Origin: an uncultured Prevotella sp.
GTDB lineage: Bacteria; Bacteroidota; Bacteroidia; Bacteroidales; Bacteroidaceae
Reading direction: 5' to 3'
DNA: 64,000 nt
Assembly: GCA_937922435.1 (NCBI GenBank)
Contig: CAKZVT010000030.1
Span: 1 to 64,000 of the forward strand
The notes under the pieces were generated by a model. The model was given only the letters and a program-made list of their open reading frames with translations, searched no databases and was not told the DNA's origin. A program made the translations under genes and the position numbers. Below are positions 23,630-31,748 of the stretch, piece after piece; the first letter of the stretch is position 1; every line of letters begins with the position of its first letter.

Positions 23630-26470
23630 ATGAAAATATTTAGGGTCTCATCGCGGTTTGCCGTCCTGTTTCTCATGCTTTGTTTACTTCCGCCCCTGCG
23701 TATGTCGGCCGATATATACAGCGGAGAGGTGATGGAGTATGTCGGCAAGGAGGACGGGCTCTCAGGCGAGACGGTGTCGAAAGTCGTTCCAGACGCCGAA
23801 GGGCGCATGTGGGTTGCCACCAACAACGGTGTATGCCTGTACAACGGCCTGAAGTTACTGTCGTTCGACATCCCTTCCGACGGCAACCGCCGCAACTATA
23901 CATACGACATTGCCATACACAAAGGCCACGCCATATACGCCGCTACGGGGCAGGGCGTCTACCGCATGAAGGCAGGCGAGGACGGCTTCAGCCGCGTGCT
24001 GCCTTCCATCAGCAACGCCGAGACGCTGCTCTATGCCGGCGGCACGCTCTTCGTGGGCAACCGCGAGGGTCTTCATGTATGCCGGGGCGACAAGGTTAGG
24101 ACGCTCACCGTAGGCTCCACTCCGCTTGGAATAGAGAACGGCGTGCGCGACATCAGGCTGGGCGGAGACGGCGCGGTGTGGTTCATAAGCCGCTACGCCC
24201 TCAACCGCTACGACATGAAGACCGGCCGCGTGAAGAGCTACAACCTGCAAAAGATGCTGCCGCGCCGGGCAGCACTGTCGCACATGGCCGAGAGCAAAGG
24301 CCGCTTCTTCATAGGCACAAAGAACAACGGGCTGTACATGTTCACGCCAAAGACCAACACAATCACGCCAGTACCCGGCGTGGGCAACATCGTTACGTCC
24401 ATCTACAACGCGCCGGGCGGGCGCGTTACCGTAAGCTGCGACGGCACGGGGGCGTTCCTCATAGACTGCAATACGGGGCAGGTGCTTGAGCGCTTCAACA
24501 CCGACGGCGACAAGCGTCACCGCCTGCCGACCGACGCCGTGTACTGCTTCATGCAGGACAAGAACGGAGTCAACTGGTTCGGCTTCTACCGTTACGGCAT
24601 GGCTTACACCTACCACAGCGGCGACCTGTTCAAAACCTATTCTACGGGCGGCTTCACCACCGAGGGGATTGACGTGCGCAGCGTGCTCGTAAGGGGCGCA
24701 CACAAGGTTATTGGAACGTCCGACGGACTGTACATTACCGACGAGAGCACCGGCAACGTGCGCTATTTCGCGCCTGACGAGATTGGCGGCGCGCATATCG
24801 TATCGACCCTTGCTTACTTCAACGGCTACTATTACGCTGGCTCGTATGACGCCGGCCTGCACCGCATCAACGCCGCCACGATGGCCGTGGAGGACATTCC
24901 CGGCGAGCCGCTGCTGGCCAACACCACCATCGGCGTGCTCCAGGTGAACGACAAGGAAGACCGCCTGTGGATAGGAACGAGCGAGGGCGCGTTCGTCATT
25001 GACGGCCAGGACCGCATCAAGAGGTACACCGAGGACAACTCGCGCATAGTAAGCAACACCGTGGCCTCGGCCTGTTTTCTCGACAACGGGTCGGGATGGC
25101 TGGGCGGTCCGGGCGGCCTTTGCCTGTACACTTCGGCCTCGGGACTATTCGAGAAGGCAAACTTCCCATCGGGTTTCTTCAACAAGGAGAACATACGGGA
25201 AATCAGACCGGGTCATGGCGGACTGTATTTCTTCAACACAACGGCCACCGTCTACTACTCCGACTGGCAGCTCCGCCGCTTCGGCGAGCTCGACTTGCCG
25301 CCTTACCTGGCGCGTCTGGGCAAGATATCCTTCCTCGACGACCTTACGGGCAACTACTGGCTCGTCACCGAAGAGGGGCTGTTCTGCTACGACTACAAGA
25401 AGAACAACCTCTTCCACTTCGGCTATGGCGAGGGCTTCAGGTGCCAGCTGGTGTTCGGCAAGGTGGTCTTCGACGGCGATGATACTGTCTATGTAGGCAC
25501 GTCGAACGGCCTGATGTACGCCAGCCTGAAGGACTTTCGCCGCTGGCAGGGGCGTTCGGCGTACACCGTGTCGCTGTTCGACGTGGCGGTGAACGGCGTT
25601 TCCGCAGGCAGCGGTTACGAGATGCAGTTTAACTCCGGGGCCGACATAACGCTGCCGTGGAATGTGGTTTCGGCCGAGCTTTCCATGAAGCCGTGCCTCA
25701 ACGACTACTCGCGCCACTACGGACGGATGTACGAGTACCGCCTGGACGGCGAGGGAGAGTGGCTTATGGTGAAGTCGGGCGACGACATACGCCTTGACGG
25801 TCTCGGCCTCGGCAGCCACACCTTGCAGGTGAGGCTGGCAGGGGTGGCGGCCACGATGAGGACGTATAATATAAAGGTGACGCCTTCGTGGGCGGCCGTC
25901 ATGGAGCTGTTGCTGCTCGTTGCGGCGGCCTGGCTCGGCGCAAGGCTGTACAGAAGACGGAGCAGGATGCGCTTGAATGCCGCAGGACAGGCCGGGAGCG
26001 GAGCTGCGGCAACAGACGAAGAAGGGCTTAAAATATCATCGGGGGGGGTAAATTTCGACCATTCAGACCAGCCAGACAAGGGCGACGCGCACAAGTACGG
26101 GCGCGTGAAAATCGACGATGATGAGTGCGAACGCATAGTGCGCCGCATGAAAGGACTGCTCGAGAAGAACAAGATGTACACCAACCCGGAGCTGAAGATG
26201 AGCGACGTGGCCGACCGCCTGGATGTCTCGGCAAGCAAACTTTCGCTGGTGTTCAACCTGTATCTCAACGAGAACTACTACGACTTCATCAACCGCTACC
26301 GCATAAACGAGTTCAAGCGGCTCATTGCCGAGGGCGAGTATGACCGCTATACGCTTACGGCCTTGAGCGAGAAGTGCGGCTTCAAGAAGTCAACCTTCTT
26401 CTCGTCGTTCCGTAAGTTCGAGGGCATGACGCCGACCGAGTACCTTAAGAAAAAAGGTGTCAGGCTGTAG
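23630..26470 (+). CDS. One-piece membrane regulator: propeller sensor, Y_Y_Y, TM, AraC HTH
   Basis: A 946-residue transmembrane transcription factor. After a signal peptide (about residues 1-28) come two-component-regulator propeller repeats (EDGLSGETVSKVVPDAEGRM, VWFISRYALNRYD, NGVNWFGFYRYGMAY, DRLWIGTSEGAFV). A Y_Y_Y-type Ig domain follows near 650-755 (YEYRLDGEGEWLMV), then one membrane helix (AAVMELLLLVAAAWLGARLY) near 760-780. A charged linker leads straight to an AraC helix-turn-helix domain (about 850-946, MSDVADRLDVSASKLS and CGFKKSTFFSSFRKFEGMTP). The histidine kinase, phosphoacceptor and receiver domains of hybrid two-component systems are absent. It probably senses a glycan in the periplasm and regulates the lyase/GH97 genes upstream. 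The ATG at 23630 is preferred over the in-frame TTG at 23621. A G8 tract lies in the linker. Confidence 0.85.
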   Translation: MKIFRVSSRFAVLFLMLCLLPPLRMSADIYSGEVMEYVGKEDGLSGETVSKVVPDAEGRMWVATNNGVCLYNGLKLLSFDIPSDGNRRNYTYDIAIHKGHAIYAATGQGVYRMKAGEDGFSRVLPSISNAETLLYAGGTLFVGNREGLHVCRGDKVRTLTVGSTPLGIENGVRDIRLGGDGAVWFISRYALNRYDMKTGRVKSYNLQKMLPRRAALSHMAESKGRFFIGTKNNGLYMFTPKTNTITPVPGVGNIVTSIYNAPGGRVTVSCDGTGAFLIDCNTGQVLERFNTDGDKRHRLPTDAVYCFMQDKNGVNWFGFYRYGMAYTYHSGDLFKTYSTGGFTTEGIDVRSVLVRGAHKVIGTSDGLYITDESTGNVRYFAPDEIGGAHIVSTLAYFNGYYYAGSYDAGLHRINAATMAVEDIPGEPLLANTTIGVLQVNDKEDRLWIGTSEGAFVIDGQDRIKRYTEDNSRIVSNTVASACFLDNGSGWLGGPGGLCLYTSASGLFEKANFPSGFFNKENIREIRPGHGGLYFFNTTATVYYSDWQLRRFGELDLPPYLARLGKISFLDDLTGNYWLVTEEGLFCYDYKKNNLFHFGYGEGFRCQLVFGKVVFDGDDTVYVGTSNGLMYASLKDFRRWQGRSAYTVSLFDVAVNGVSAGSGYEMQFNSGADITLPWNVVSAELSMKPCLNDYSRHYGRMYEYRLDGEGEWLMVKSGDDIRLDGLGLGSHTLQVRLAGVAATMRTYNIKVTPSWAAVMELLLLVAAAWLGARLYRRRSRMRLNAAGQAGSGAAATDEEGLKISSGGVNFDHSDQPDKGDAHKYGRVKIDDDECERIVRRMKGLLEKNKMYTNPELKMSDVADRLDVSASKLSLVFNLYLNENYYDFINRYRINEFKRLIAEGEYDRYTLTALSEKCGFKKSTFFSSFRKFEGMTPTEYLKKKGVRL
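26041..26048 (+). repeat. G8 homopolymer inside regulator linker
   Basis: Eight consecutive G residues in the coding strand, between the membrane helix and the AraC domain. A one-base slip would keep the sensor but lose the DNA-binding domain. Confidence 0.8.
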
Positions 26471-26486
26471 CCTGGCGCCCTTTTTT
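26450..26486 (+). terminator. Intrinsic terminator overlapping the regulator stop codon
   Basis: AAAAAAGG, GTCAGGCT, a 2-nt loop, AGCCTGGC, CCTTTTTT. The TAG stop (26468-26470) lies at the loop. The A-tract and U-tract make it potentially bidirectional. Confidence 0.75.
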
Positions 26487-26534
26487 GCATGCTTCGCTTC
26501 GTTCCTCATGACCGCCGTTTGCAGGCGGTTTTGC

Positions 26535-26615
26535 AAAAGGTGGCCTTTTGGCGTTCAAAAGGCCATGTTTTACACGGTAAAAGGCCGTCTTTTGGCTTCC
26601 AAAAGACGGCCTTTT
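26535..26615. repeat. Family A 22-bp-period array, copy 8 (4 units)
   Basis: Cores start at 26535, 26557, 26579 and 26601. Core 2 is the variant GGCCATG followed by TTTT. It lies between the convergent regulator and GIN-domain genes. Confidence 0.87.
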
Positions 26616-26626
26616 GCAAAGCTGTT

Positions 26627-27391
26627 TTATTTCGTCACATTGACCGAACCTGCGCCGGCCACTGATTTCTCGATATTTTTGACGTCGCCCTGGATGTCAA
26701 TGTCGCCCGCGCCTGCTATGGCGCAGCTGGCCTTGTTGATGTCGGCCTGTGTCACCTTGATGTCGCCTGCGCCTGCAATGCTGCCTGTAAAGTTGTCCGC
26801 CTTGATGCTGTCTATGGTTACGCCGCCCGAGCCTGCAATGCTGAAGTTTGCCTTCTTCGCGCTTATTCCGCTGGCGTATGCGTCGCCCGAGCCTGCTATT
26901 TCGATGCTGAAGTCATCGGCCTTGACGCCCTTGACCTTGATGTCGCCCGAGCCAGCGACGGCCAGCGACAGCTTGCTTGAACTGATGCCGCGCTCCGCTA
27001 TGAAGTCGCCTGCGCCGCGGACGCTTGCATCGGTGAGCACAGGCGATGTGACGTGCACCTTCATCTGGTACTTGCTGCCCAGGATGAAGGCTTTGTCGCG
27101 TGCCGTGGATATGGTCAGCGTCTTGCCGTCTCCATGCACTATGGTGCGCCGTGTGCTGGCCGTGTCGCCCTCAAGGCGTATCGACAGGGTGTCGCCCTGC
27201 GTGTAGTACACGTCGAAGCTGCCGTTGGCCTCAATGCGCGTAAAGCCCTTTGCCGCCGCGCTGTCGGCCATGATTATGGCCGCCTCGGCGCTTTCCGCAG
27301 GCTTGATTTTGCTCTCTTTGGGGTTGATTCGGAACACGCACGACGACAGGAGCATGGCCGCCGCCGTGGCGAGCAGTGATGTTTTTTTCAT
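26627..27391 (-). CDS. GIN-domain (DUF2807) lipoprotein
   Basis: A 254-residue protein with a lipobox (LLSSCVF, Cys near residue 18). The mature part is a right-handed beta-solenoid of the head-GIN/DUF2807 type. It has repeated SGSGD-like turns (VRGAGDFIAERGI, VAGSGDIKVKGVKA, IAGSGDAYASGISA, IAGSGGVTIDSIKA, IAGAGDIKVTQAD, IAGAGDIDIQGDVK), one turn roughly every 20 residues. The family is widespread in Bacteroidota envelopes and its role is not established; an adhesin role has been proposed by similarity. It is the last gene of the exporter gene run, 97 bp after the TolC gene. Confidence 0.88.
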   Translation of the reverse strand: MKKTSLLATAAAMLLSSCVFRINPKESKIKPAESAEAAIIMADSAAAKGFTRIEANGSFDVYYTQGDTLSIRLEGDTASTRRTIVHGDGKTLTISTARDKAFILGSKYQMKVHVTSPVLTDASVRGAGDFIAERGISSSKLSLAVAGSGDIKVKGVKADDFSIEIAGSGDAYASGISAKKANFSIAGSGGVTIDSIKADNFTGSIAGAGDIKVTQADINKASCAIAGAGDIDIQGDVKNIEKSVAGAGSVNVTK

Positions 27392-27488
27392 AATTAGGTA
27401 TGTTTTATGCGTTATGATAATCGGTTTTTACCTGCCCTCTTGTCTGCTTGCAACTCGTCACTCGTCTGCTTGTGCCTCGTCTGCAGTA

Positions 27489-28820
27489 TTAAAATTCGAG
27501 CCGACGGCCGCGGTAGAAGTCGATGAGACTTGTGTCGTACATGTATTCGTACTTGGCTCTTGCAAGGTCGCTCTCGGCCTTCAGCCAGTTGTTCTTGGCC
27601 TCGTTGAACTCCGTAATGTTCGCTTTGCCGTATTCGTATTTGGCCGCCGTAAGGTCAAAGGCCGCCTTGTTGCTGCGTGCCGCCTCGCTGCTGCTGGTGT
27701 ATTGGGCGCGCGCCGCCACGGCGTTATAGTACGCCTGCTGTATCTCCTGGTACAGGTTCTTCTTTACGTTGTCCAGCTGAAGCTGCTGCGTCTCTTGGTT
27801 TAGGCGCGCCGTGCGGATGCTGTTGCGCGTCTCGAAGCGGTTGAATATTGGTATGCTAAGGCTTAGGCCGATGTACTGGCTGAAGTTGTTGCGCATCTGT
27901 GAGGCGAAGCTCGCCGTCTTAATTCCGCTCGTGGTGTAGTAGTTGGAGCCAAGTCCGGCGGAGAGCGAGAGCGTCGGCCACAGCGCGCTTTGCGCCAGCT
28001 TGATGTTCACCTCGCTGCCCTTCAGGCGCAGGTTCTCGGCCTTCACCTCGGGCTTGAAGGCCAAAGCCTCCTGGTATATGTCGTCGGGCAGGGGCAGGGC
28101 GGCAGCGTCCGCGATGGCTATTGACGCCGTGTCGGGGCGCACTATGGCAAAACCTTCGGGCGTGGGAAGCTCGAGCAGCTGCGCCAGTGACAGCAATGCC
28201 ATGCGGCAGTCGTTGTCGGCCTGCGTCAGTGTGAGGCGGCTTTGCGCCAGGGTGGCCTCCTGCTGCGCCACCTCCACGCCGCTGGCCTTGCCTGTGCGGT
28301 ACATCTCGCGCAGGCGTTCCACCTGCATCGAGTCGATGTCTATTTGCCTCTGGGCCACGTCGCGCAGTTCAAGGTCGTAAAGCACCTGCACGTATGCCTG
28401 CGCTACCTGCACGCTAACGTCGTCGCGCGCCTTGTCAAGGTCGGCTGTGGCGGCCTCCAAGTTCAGCTTGTTCAGCTCTATTGTGCGCGGTATGCGGAAG
28501 CCGGTGAAGAGCGGAACGCTCGTTCCGAGGCTTAAAGAAGTGCTGCTCGTGTTCTGGTTGGAGTACGTGTTTTCAGACGTTAGGCCGCGCCCGAACGACC
28601 AGTTCTGCGACGCTGCGGCTGTCAAGTCGGGCAGTCTGCTGTTCTTGGCGGTGCTTAGCTGCACCTCGTTCTGCCGCTTCGTCACGTCCTGTTGCTTGAC
28701 GGTGATGTTGTTTTCCAGCGCATAGTCGATGCACTGTCGCAGCGTCCATTCCTTCTGTTCCTGCGCCGATGCGGCCAGAGAGCCCAGCAGGAACGACAAT
28801 GTAAATATGATGCGGTACAT
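27489..28820 (-). CDS. TolC-family outer-membrane efflux protein
   Basis: A 443-residue protein with a signal peptide (cleaved near residue 20, AAS-AQ). Two outer-membrane-efflux repeats give the typical alpha-helical tunnel plus beta-barrel (LRQCIDYALENNITVKQQD near 27-45; FNRFETRNSIRTARLNQETQ near 330). The final segment AKYEYMYDTSLIDFYRGR is typical. It should be the exit duct of the tripartite exporter made with the HlyD adaptor, two permeases and the ATPase encoded just upstream. The frame is open 67 codons further upstream, but that part translates family A and G repeats, so the ATG at 28820 is the start. Confidence 0.92.
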   Translation of the reverse strand: MYRIIFTLSFLLGSLAASAQEQKEWTLRQCIDYALENNITVKQQDVTKRQNEVQLSTAKNSRLPDLTAAASQNWSFGRGLTSENTYSNQNTSSTSLSLGTSVPLFTGFRIPRTIELNKLNLEAATADLDKARDDVSVQVAQAYVQVLYDLELRDVAQRQIDIDSMQVERLREMYRTGKASGVEVAQQEATLAQSRLTLTQADNDCRMALLSLAQLLELPTPEGFAIVRPDTASIAIADAAALPLPDDIYQEALAFKPEVKAENLRLKGSEVNIKLAQSALWPTLSLSAGLGSNYYTTSGIKTASFASQMRNNFSQYIGLSLSIPIFNRFETRNSIRTARLNQETQQLQLDNVKKNLYQEIQQAYYNAVAARAQYTSSSEAARSNKAAFDLTAAKYEYGKANITEFNEAKNNWLKAESDLARAKYEYMYDTSLIDFYRGRRLEF

Positions 28821-28865
28821 TGTTTTATGGCTTGTTTGTAAGTGGTTGATAATCAATACGTTTTC

Positions 28866-28946
28866 AATATGCCGTCTTTTAGCTTGCAAAAGGTGGCCTT
28901 TTGCGTTGCGATTGACGGCCTTTTGCCTCCCAAAAGGCGGTCTTTT
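28866..28946. repeat. Family A 22-bp-period array, copy 9 (4 units)
   Basis: Cores start at 28866, 28888, 28910 and 28932. Core 1 begins AATATGCC and core 3 is GATTGACGGCCTTTT, an A/T-end variant. It lies in the gap between the HlyD and TolC genes. Confidence 0.85.
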
Positions 28947-28962
28947 GTAAAGTAAGCAGCTA

Positions 28963-28995
28963 AGCCTGATGGGACGGATGAGCCTGATGTGCCCT
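28963..28995. repeat. Family G repeat, copy 2
   Basis: AAGCCTGATGGGACGGATGA, then GCCTGATGTGCCC. Similar words are found at 1270-1350 and 36500-36542. Confidence 0.5.
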
Positions 28996-29018
28996 ACACG
29001 CCACCAATCTTTGCATAC

Positions 29019-29054
29019 CAAGCTCCATCCCTTCGGGAGGGCTGGGGTGGGTGT
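29019..29054. repeat. Family B hairpin repeat, copy 6
   Basis: CAAGCTCCATCCCTTCGGGA, then GGGCTGGGGTGGGTG. It lies just before the 3' end of the HlyD gene. Confidence 0.7.
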
Positions 29055-29069
29055 TGGGGTTTATATTCT

Positions 29070-30173
29070 TTATTCTTCCTTCACTTTCTGCGGCCCTCTT
29101 ACCTTGTCGGTCTTCTTCAGTCCGCTCTTTATTTCTATGTTCACGCCGTCGCTAAGCCCTGTCTTTACCTTGCGCCGCTCGTAAGTCTTGTCCTCGCCCG
29201 CGCCCTTCACGATGTAGACATACGTGTCTTCGCCGCTGAACTCGATTGCACTCTCGGGCACGGTGAGCACGCCTTTCGCGCTCGCCAGCACTATCTCGGC
29301 GTTCGCGCTGTAGCCCGAGCGTATTTCGTTGGTGCCCGGCACGCTCACAGCCGCCTTTATTTCAAACTGGTTTGCGCCGTTGTTGTCGGTGGCTTTGGGC
29401 GAGATGTATTCCAGTGAAGCGTCGAACTTGAGGTTTTGCAGTGCGCCGATGGTTATTTTCATAGCCATCCCTTGCGTCAGCTGTCCTACCTCCGTTTCGT
29501 CTATGTTGCCGCGGAAGATGAGGTCGCTCATGTCGGCCACGGTGGCTATTGTCGTACCGTCGTTGAACGTGTTGCTCAGGATTACCGAGTTGCCGACTTT
29601 CACCGGCACGTCCAAAATGAGGCCGCTGATGGTGGAACGGATGAGCGTGCTGCTTGCGCTTGCATTGCTTCGCGACACTCCGTCGCGCACTACTTCAAGT
29701 GCGTCAACGGCCGCATTCTTCTCCTCCTGCGCCTGTTCGAGAGCCTGGCGCACGTTGTCGTACTCCTCTGCGCTTACCAGCTGCTTGTCGAAAAGCTGCT
29801 TTTCGCGCCCGTGGTTCACCTTCGCCTGCTTCAGGTTGATGTCCGCCAGGCGCACGCGGGCTTCTGCGGAGCTAAGTTGGCTCATGTCGGGTATTACCTT
29901 GACCTTGGCTATCACCTCGCCGGCCTCGACCGTTTCGCCAGCCTCCTTGTATATTTCGGTGATGATGCCGCTGATTTGCGGCTTCACTTCCACTTCGTCG
30001 CGAGGCTCTATTGAGCCGGTGATTACCGTGGTTTTGTTGATGTCGGCCACCTTCGGAGTGAACTCGTCGTAGGTCACCGGCTGCGGCTTCGACTTCTGGT
30101 AGAGGAACACGAACGTTCCGATGAACACCAAGGCTACCAGCGCCGCGGCAATGATTTTCAGATACTTTTTCAT
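29070..30173 (-). CDS. Periplasmic adaptor (HlyD/MacA family) of an efflux system
   Basis: A 367-residue membrane-fusion protein. An N-terminal membrane anchor (about 7-25, IIAAALVALVFIGTFVFLYQ) is followed by a lipoyl half (VEVKPQISGIITEIYKEAGE near 62-81), an alpha-hairpin (about 100-165, SSAEARVRLADINLKQAKVN), the second lipoyl half (ISGLILDVPVKVGNSV) and beta-barrel domains. It should bridge the inner-membrane MacB-like permeases and the TolC duct. It follows the permease gene by 109 bp and precedes the TolC gene. Confidence 0.92.
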   Translation of the reverse strand: MKKYLKIIAAALVALVFIGTFVFLYQKSKPQPVTYDEFTPKVADINKTTVITGSIEPRDEVEVKPQISGIITEIYKEAGETVEAGEVIAKVKVIPDMSQLSSAEARVRLADINLKQAKVNHGREKQLFDKQLVSAEEYDNVRQALEQAQEEKNAAVDALEVVRDGVSRSNASASSTLIRSTISGLILDVPVKVGNSVILSNTFNDGTTIATVADMSDLIFRGNIDETEVGQLTQGMAMKITIGALQNLKFDASLEYISPKATDNNGANQFEIKAAVSVPGTNEIRSGYSANAEIVLASAKGVLTVPESAIEFSGEDTYVYIVKGAGEDKTYERRKVKTGLSDGVNIEIKSGLKKTDKVRGPQKVKEE

Positions 30174-30245
30174 GTTTTGTTAGTTGACAAGTTACGAACG
30201 GACAAGCAAACAAGGATGTTTTACTGTTGCATTTCTTGGCGTCCG

Positions 30246-30282
30246 CCCAATTATGAATTATGAATTGTGAATTATGAATCAG
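30246..30282. repeat. Family F single arm (AATTATGAATTGTGAATT type)
   Basis: The same words as at 2464-2577. It lies between the permease stop and the adaptor start, with no complementary arm nearby. Confidence 0.6.
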
Positions 30283-31527
30283 CTATTCGTCCCTCATCGC
30301 ATCGACAGGCTTTATGCTCATGGCGCGCAACGCCGGGGCAAGTCCGGCCAATACGCCGAGCAGGGCGAGCAAAGCTGTCGCGCCGACAGCCGTCCAGAAC
30401 TGCACCTGGAAGTGCGCCGCGACTATTCCGTCGGTAGTGTTGCCAAGCTCAAGCATCTCCAGAACCATCACGGCGAACAGTATTCCGCTCATTCCGGCCA
30501 CAGCAGTGAGCATCACGCTCTCGGTTATTATTTGCCCGAGGATGTTCTTCGGCGTTGCTCCTATTGCCCGGCGGATGCCTATCTCGGTAGTCCTTTCGCG
30601 TACGGTCACCATCATGATGTTGCTCACTCCTATGGCTCCGGCCAGCAATGTGCCGATGCCGACGAGCAGGATGAGGAAGTTCACGCCGGTGAAAAGGTTG
30701 TCGAGCATGCCGAAAAGCACCTCTGTGTTGAACACGGTGACGGCCTTCTCGTCCGTAGGGTCTATCTGGTGGGCCTGCGCTATGGCCGTGCGCATCTTCT
30801 GGGTGATGCTGCTCATGGTGACGCCGGGCTTCGCTGTGACGCATATCAGGTGGACGCTGTCGCCGAGGGCGTATGCTTGTTGCATCATGGTGAGCGGCAC
30901 TACGACCGACGTTTCGGCGCGTCCGTTTACATTCATGTTGCCCGCGCTGTAGTCGACTCCTACCACGTCATAGTATATGTTGTCAACGCAGATGCGCTTG
31001 CCGCATGGGTCTCCGCCTCCCGGAAACAGCTCTTTGTACACGCGTTTGCCGATAACGCACACCTTGCGGTTCTGCTTTACGTCCATGTCGTTGATGTAAC
31101 GGCCGTAGAAAAGCTGCGGAGTCTCCACCTTCTGATAGTCGGGCAGCAGTCCCTTCATCGTGCAGTTGGTCTTGCGGTCGTCGTAAGTTGCGCTGCCGCC
31201 CCAGTGAGACAGCACGGGCGAGACGGTCTCCAGCTCGGGCACATGCTGCTTCAGGCGCACCACGTCGTTGTAGACCATGCTCCAAGGGCGCTCCTTCCGG
31301 AAGCCGGCGTAGGGCTTGGTGGTGGGCTGGGCGAAAATGATTGCAGAGTTGGTGGCAAAGCCTTCAAAGTTGTTTTGCAGCAGTTGTTTCAGCCCTTGGC
31401 CGCCGCCGAGCAGGGCGACGAGCATGAACACGCCCCAGAACACGCCGAAGCCGGTGAGGAAGCTGCGCGTCTTGTTGCGCGTGAGCGTGTCGATTATTTC
31501 GCGGAAGCGGTCGATGTCGAACTTCAT
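30283..31527 (-). CDS. MacB-type ABC transporter permease 1
   Basis: A 414-residue permease with a MacB architecture: a membrane helix near residues 22-42 (FLTGFGVFWGVFMLVALLGG), a large periplasmic MacB_PCD domain (about 45-270), and a C-terminal FtsX bundle of three helices (about 285-405). FtsX signatures include GVSNIMMVTVRERTTEIGIR and AIGATPKNILGQIITESVML. It works with the second permease and the ATPase encoded upstream. The frame is open for 21 codons before the ATG at 31527, but these translate a family F repeat (STYSFTPYSSPP). Confidence 0.92.
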   Translation of the reverse strand: MKFDIDRFREIIDTLTRNKTRSFLTGFGVFWGVFMLVALLGGGQGLKQLLQNNFEGFATNSAIIFAQPTTKPYAGFRKERPWSMVYNDVVRLKQHVPELETVSPVLSHWGGSATYDDRKTNCTMKGLLPDYQKVETPQLFYGRYINDMDVKQNRKVCVIGKRVYKELFPGGGDPCGKRICVDNIYYDVVGVDYSAGNMNVNGRAETSVVVPLTMMQQAYALGDSVHLICVTAKPGVTMSSITQKMRTAIAQAHQIDPTDEKAVTVFNTEVLFGMLDNLFTGVNFLILLVGIGTLLAGAIGVSNIMMVTVRERTTEIGIRRAIGATPKNILGQIITESVMLTAVAGMSGILFAVMVLEMLELGNTTDGIVAAHFQVQFWTAVGATALLALLGVLAGLAPALRAMSIKPVDAMRDE

Positions 31528-31532
31528 ATCTT

Positions 31533-31742
31533 TATTTTTAGGAGGGGAGGAGTAAGGAGTGAAGGAGTAAGTAGAAATGCTTTGCCGCACAGCTACGTGT
31601 ATTCCTTTTACTCAAACATACTTCTCTCCTTGTATTTTTACTTCTTTTTACTCAATCAAAATTCCTTATATCTTCTCTCCATTACTTCTTTTTACTCAAT
31701 CAAATCTACTTACTTCTTCTCTCCTTTACTCCTTACTCCTTT
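31533..31742. repeat. Family F inverted repeat (GGAGTAAGGAGTGAAGGAGTAA type), expanded
   Basis: The purine arm at 31538-31575 ends in AAGTAGAAATGCTTTGCCGC, then come several pyrimidine blocks with TTACTTCTTTTTACTCAATC repeated twice (about 31645-31705) before the closing arm at 31710-31742. The internal duplication looks like slippage. Confidence 0.75.
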
Positions 31743-31748
31743 CCAAAT

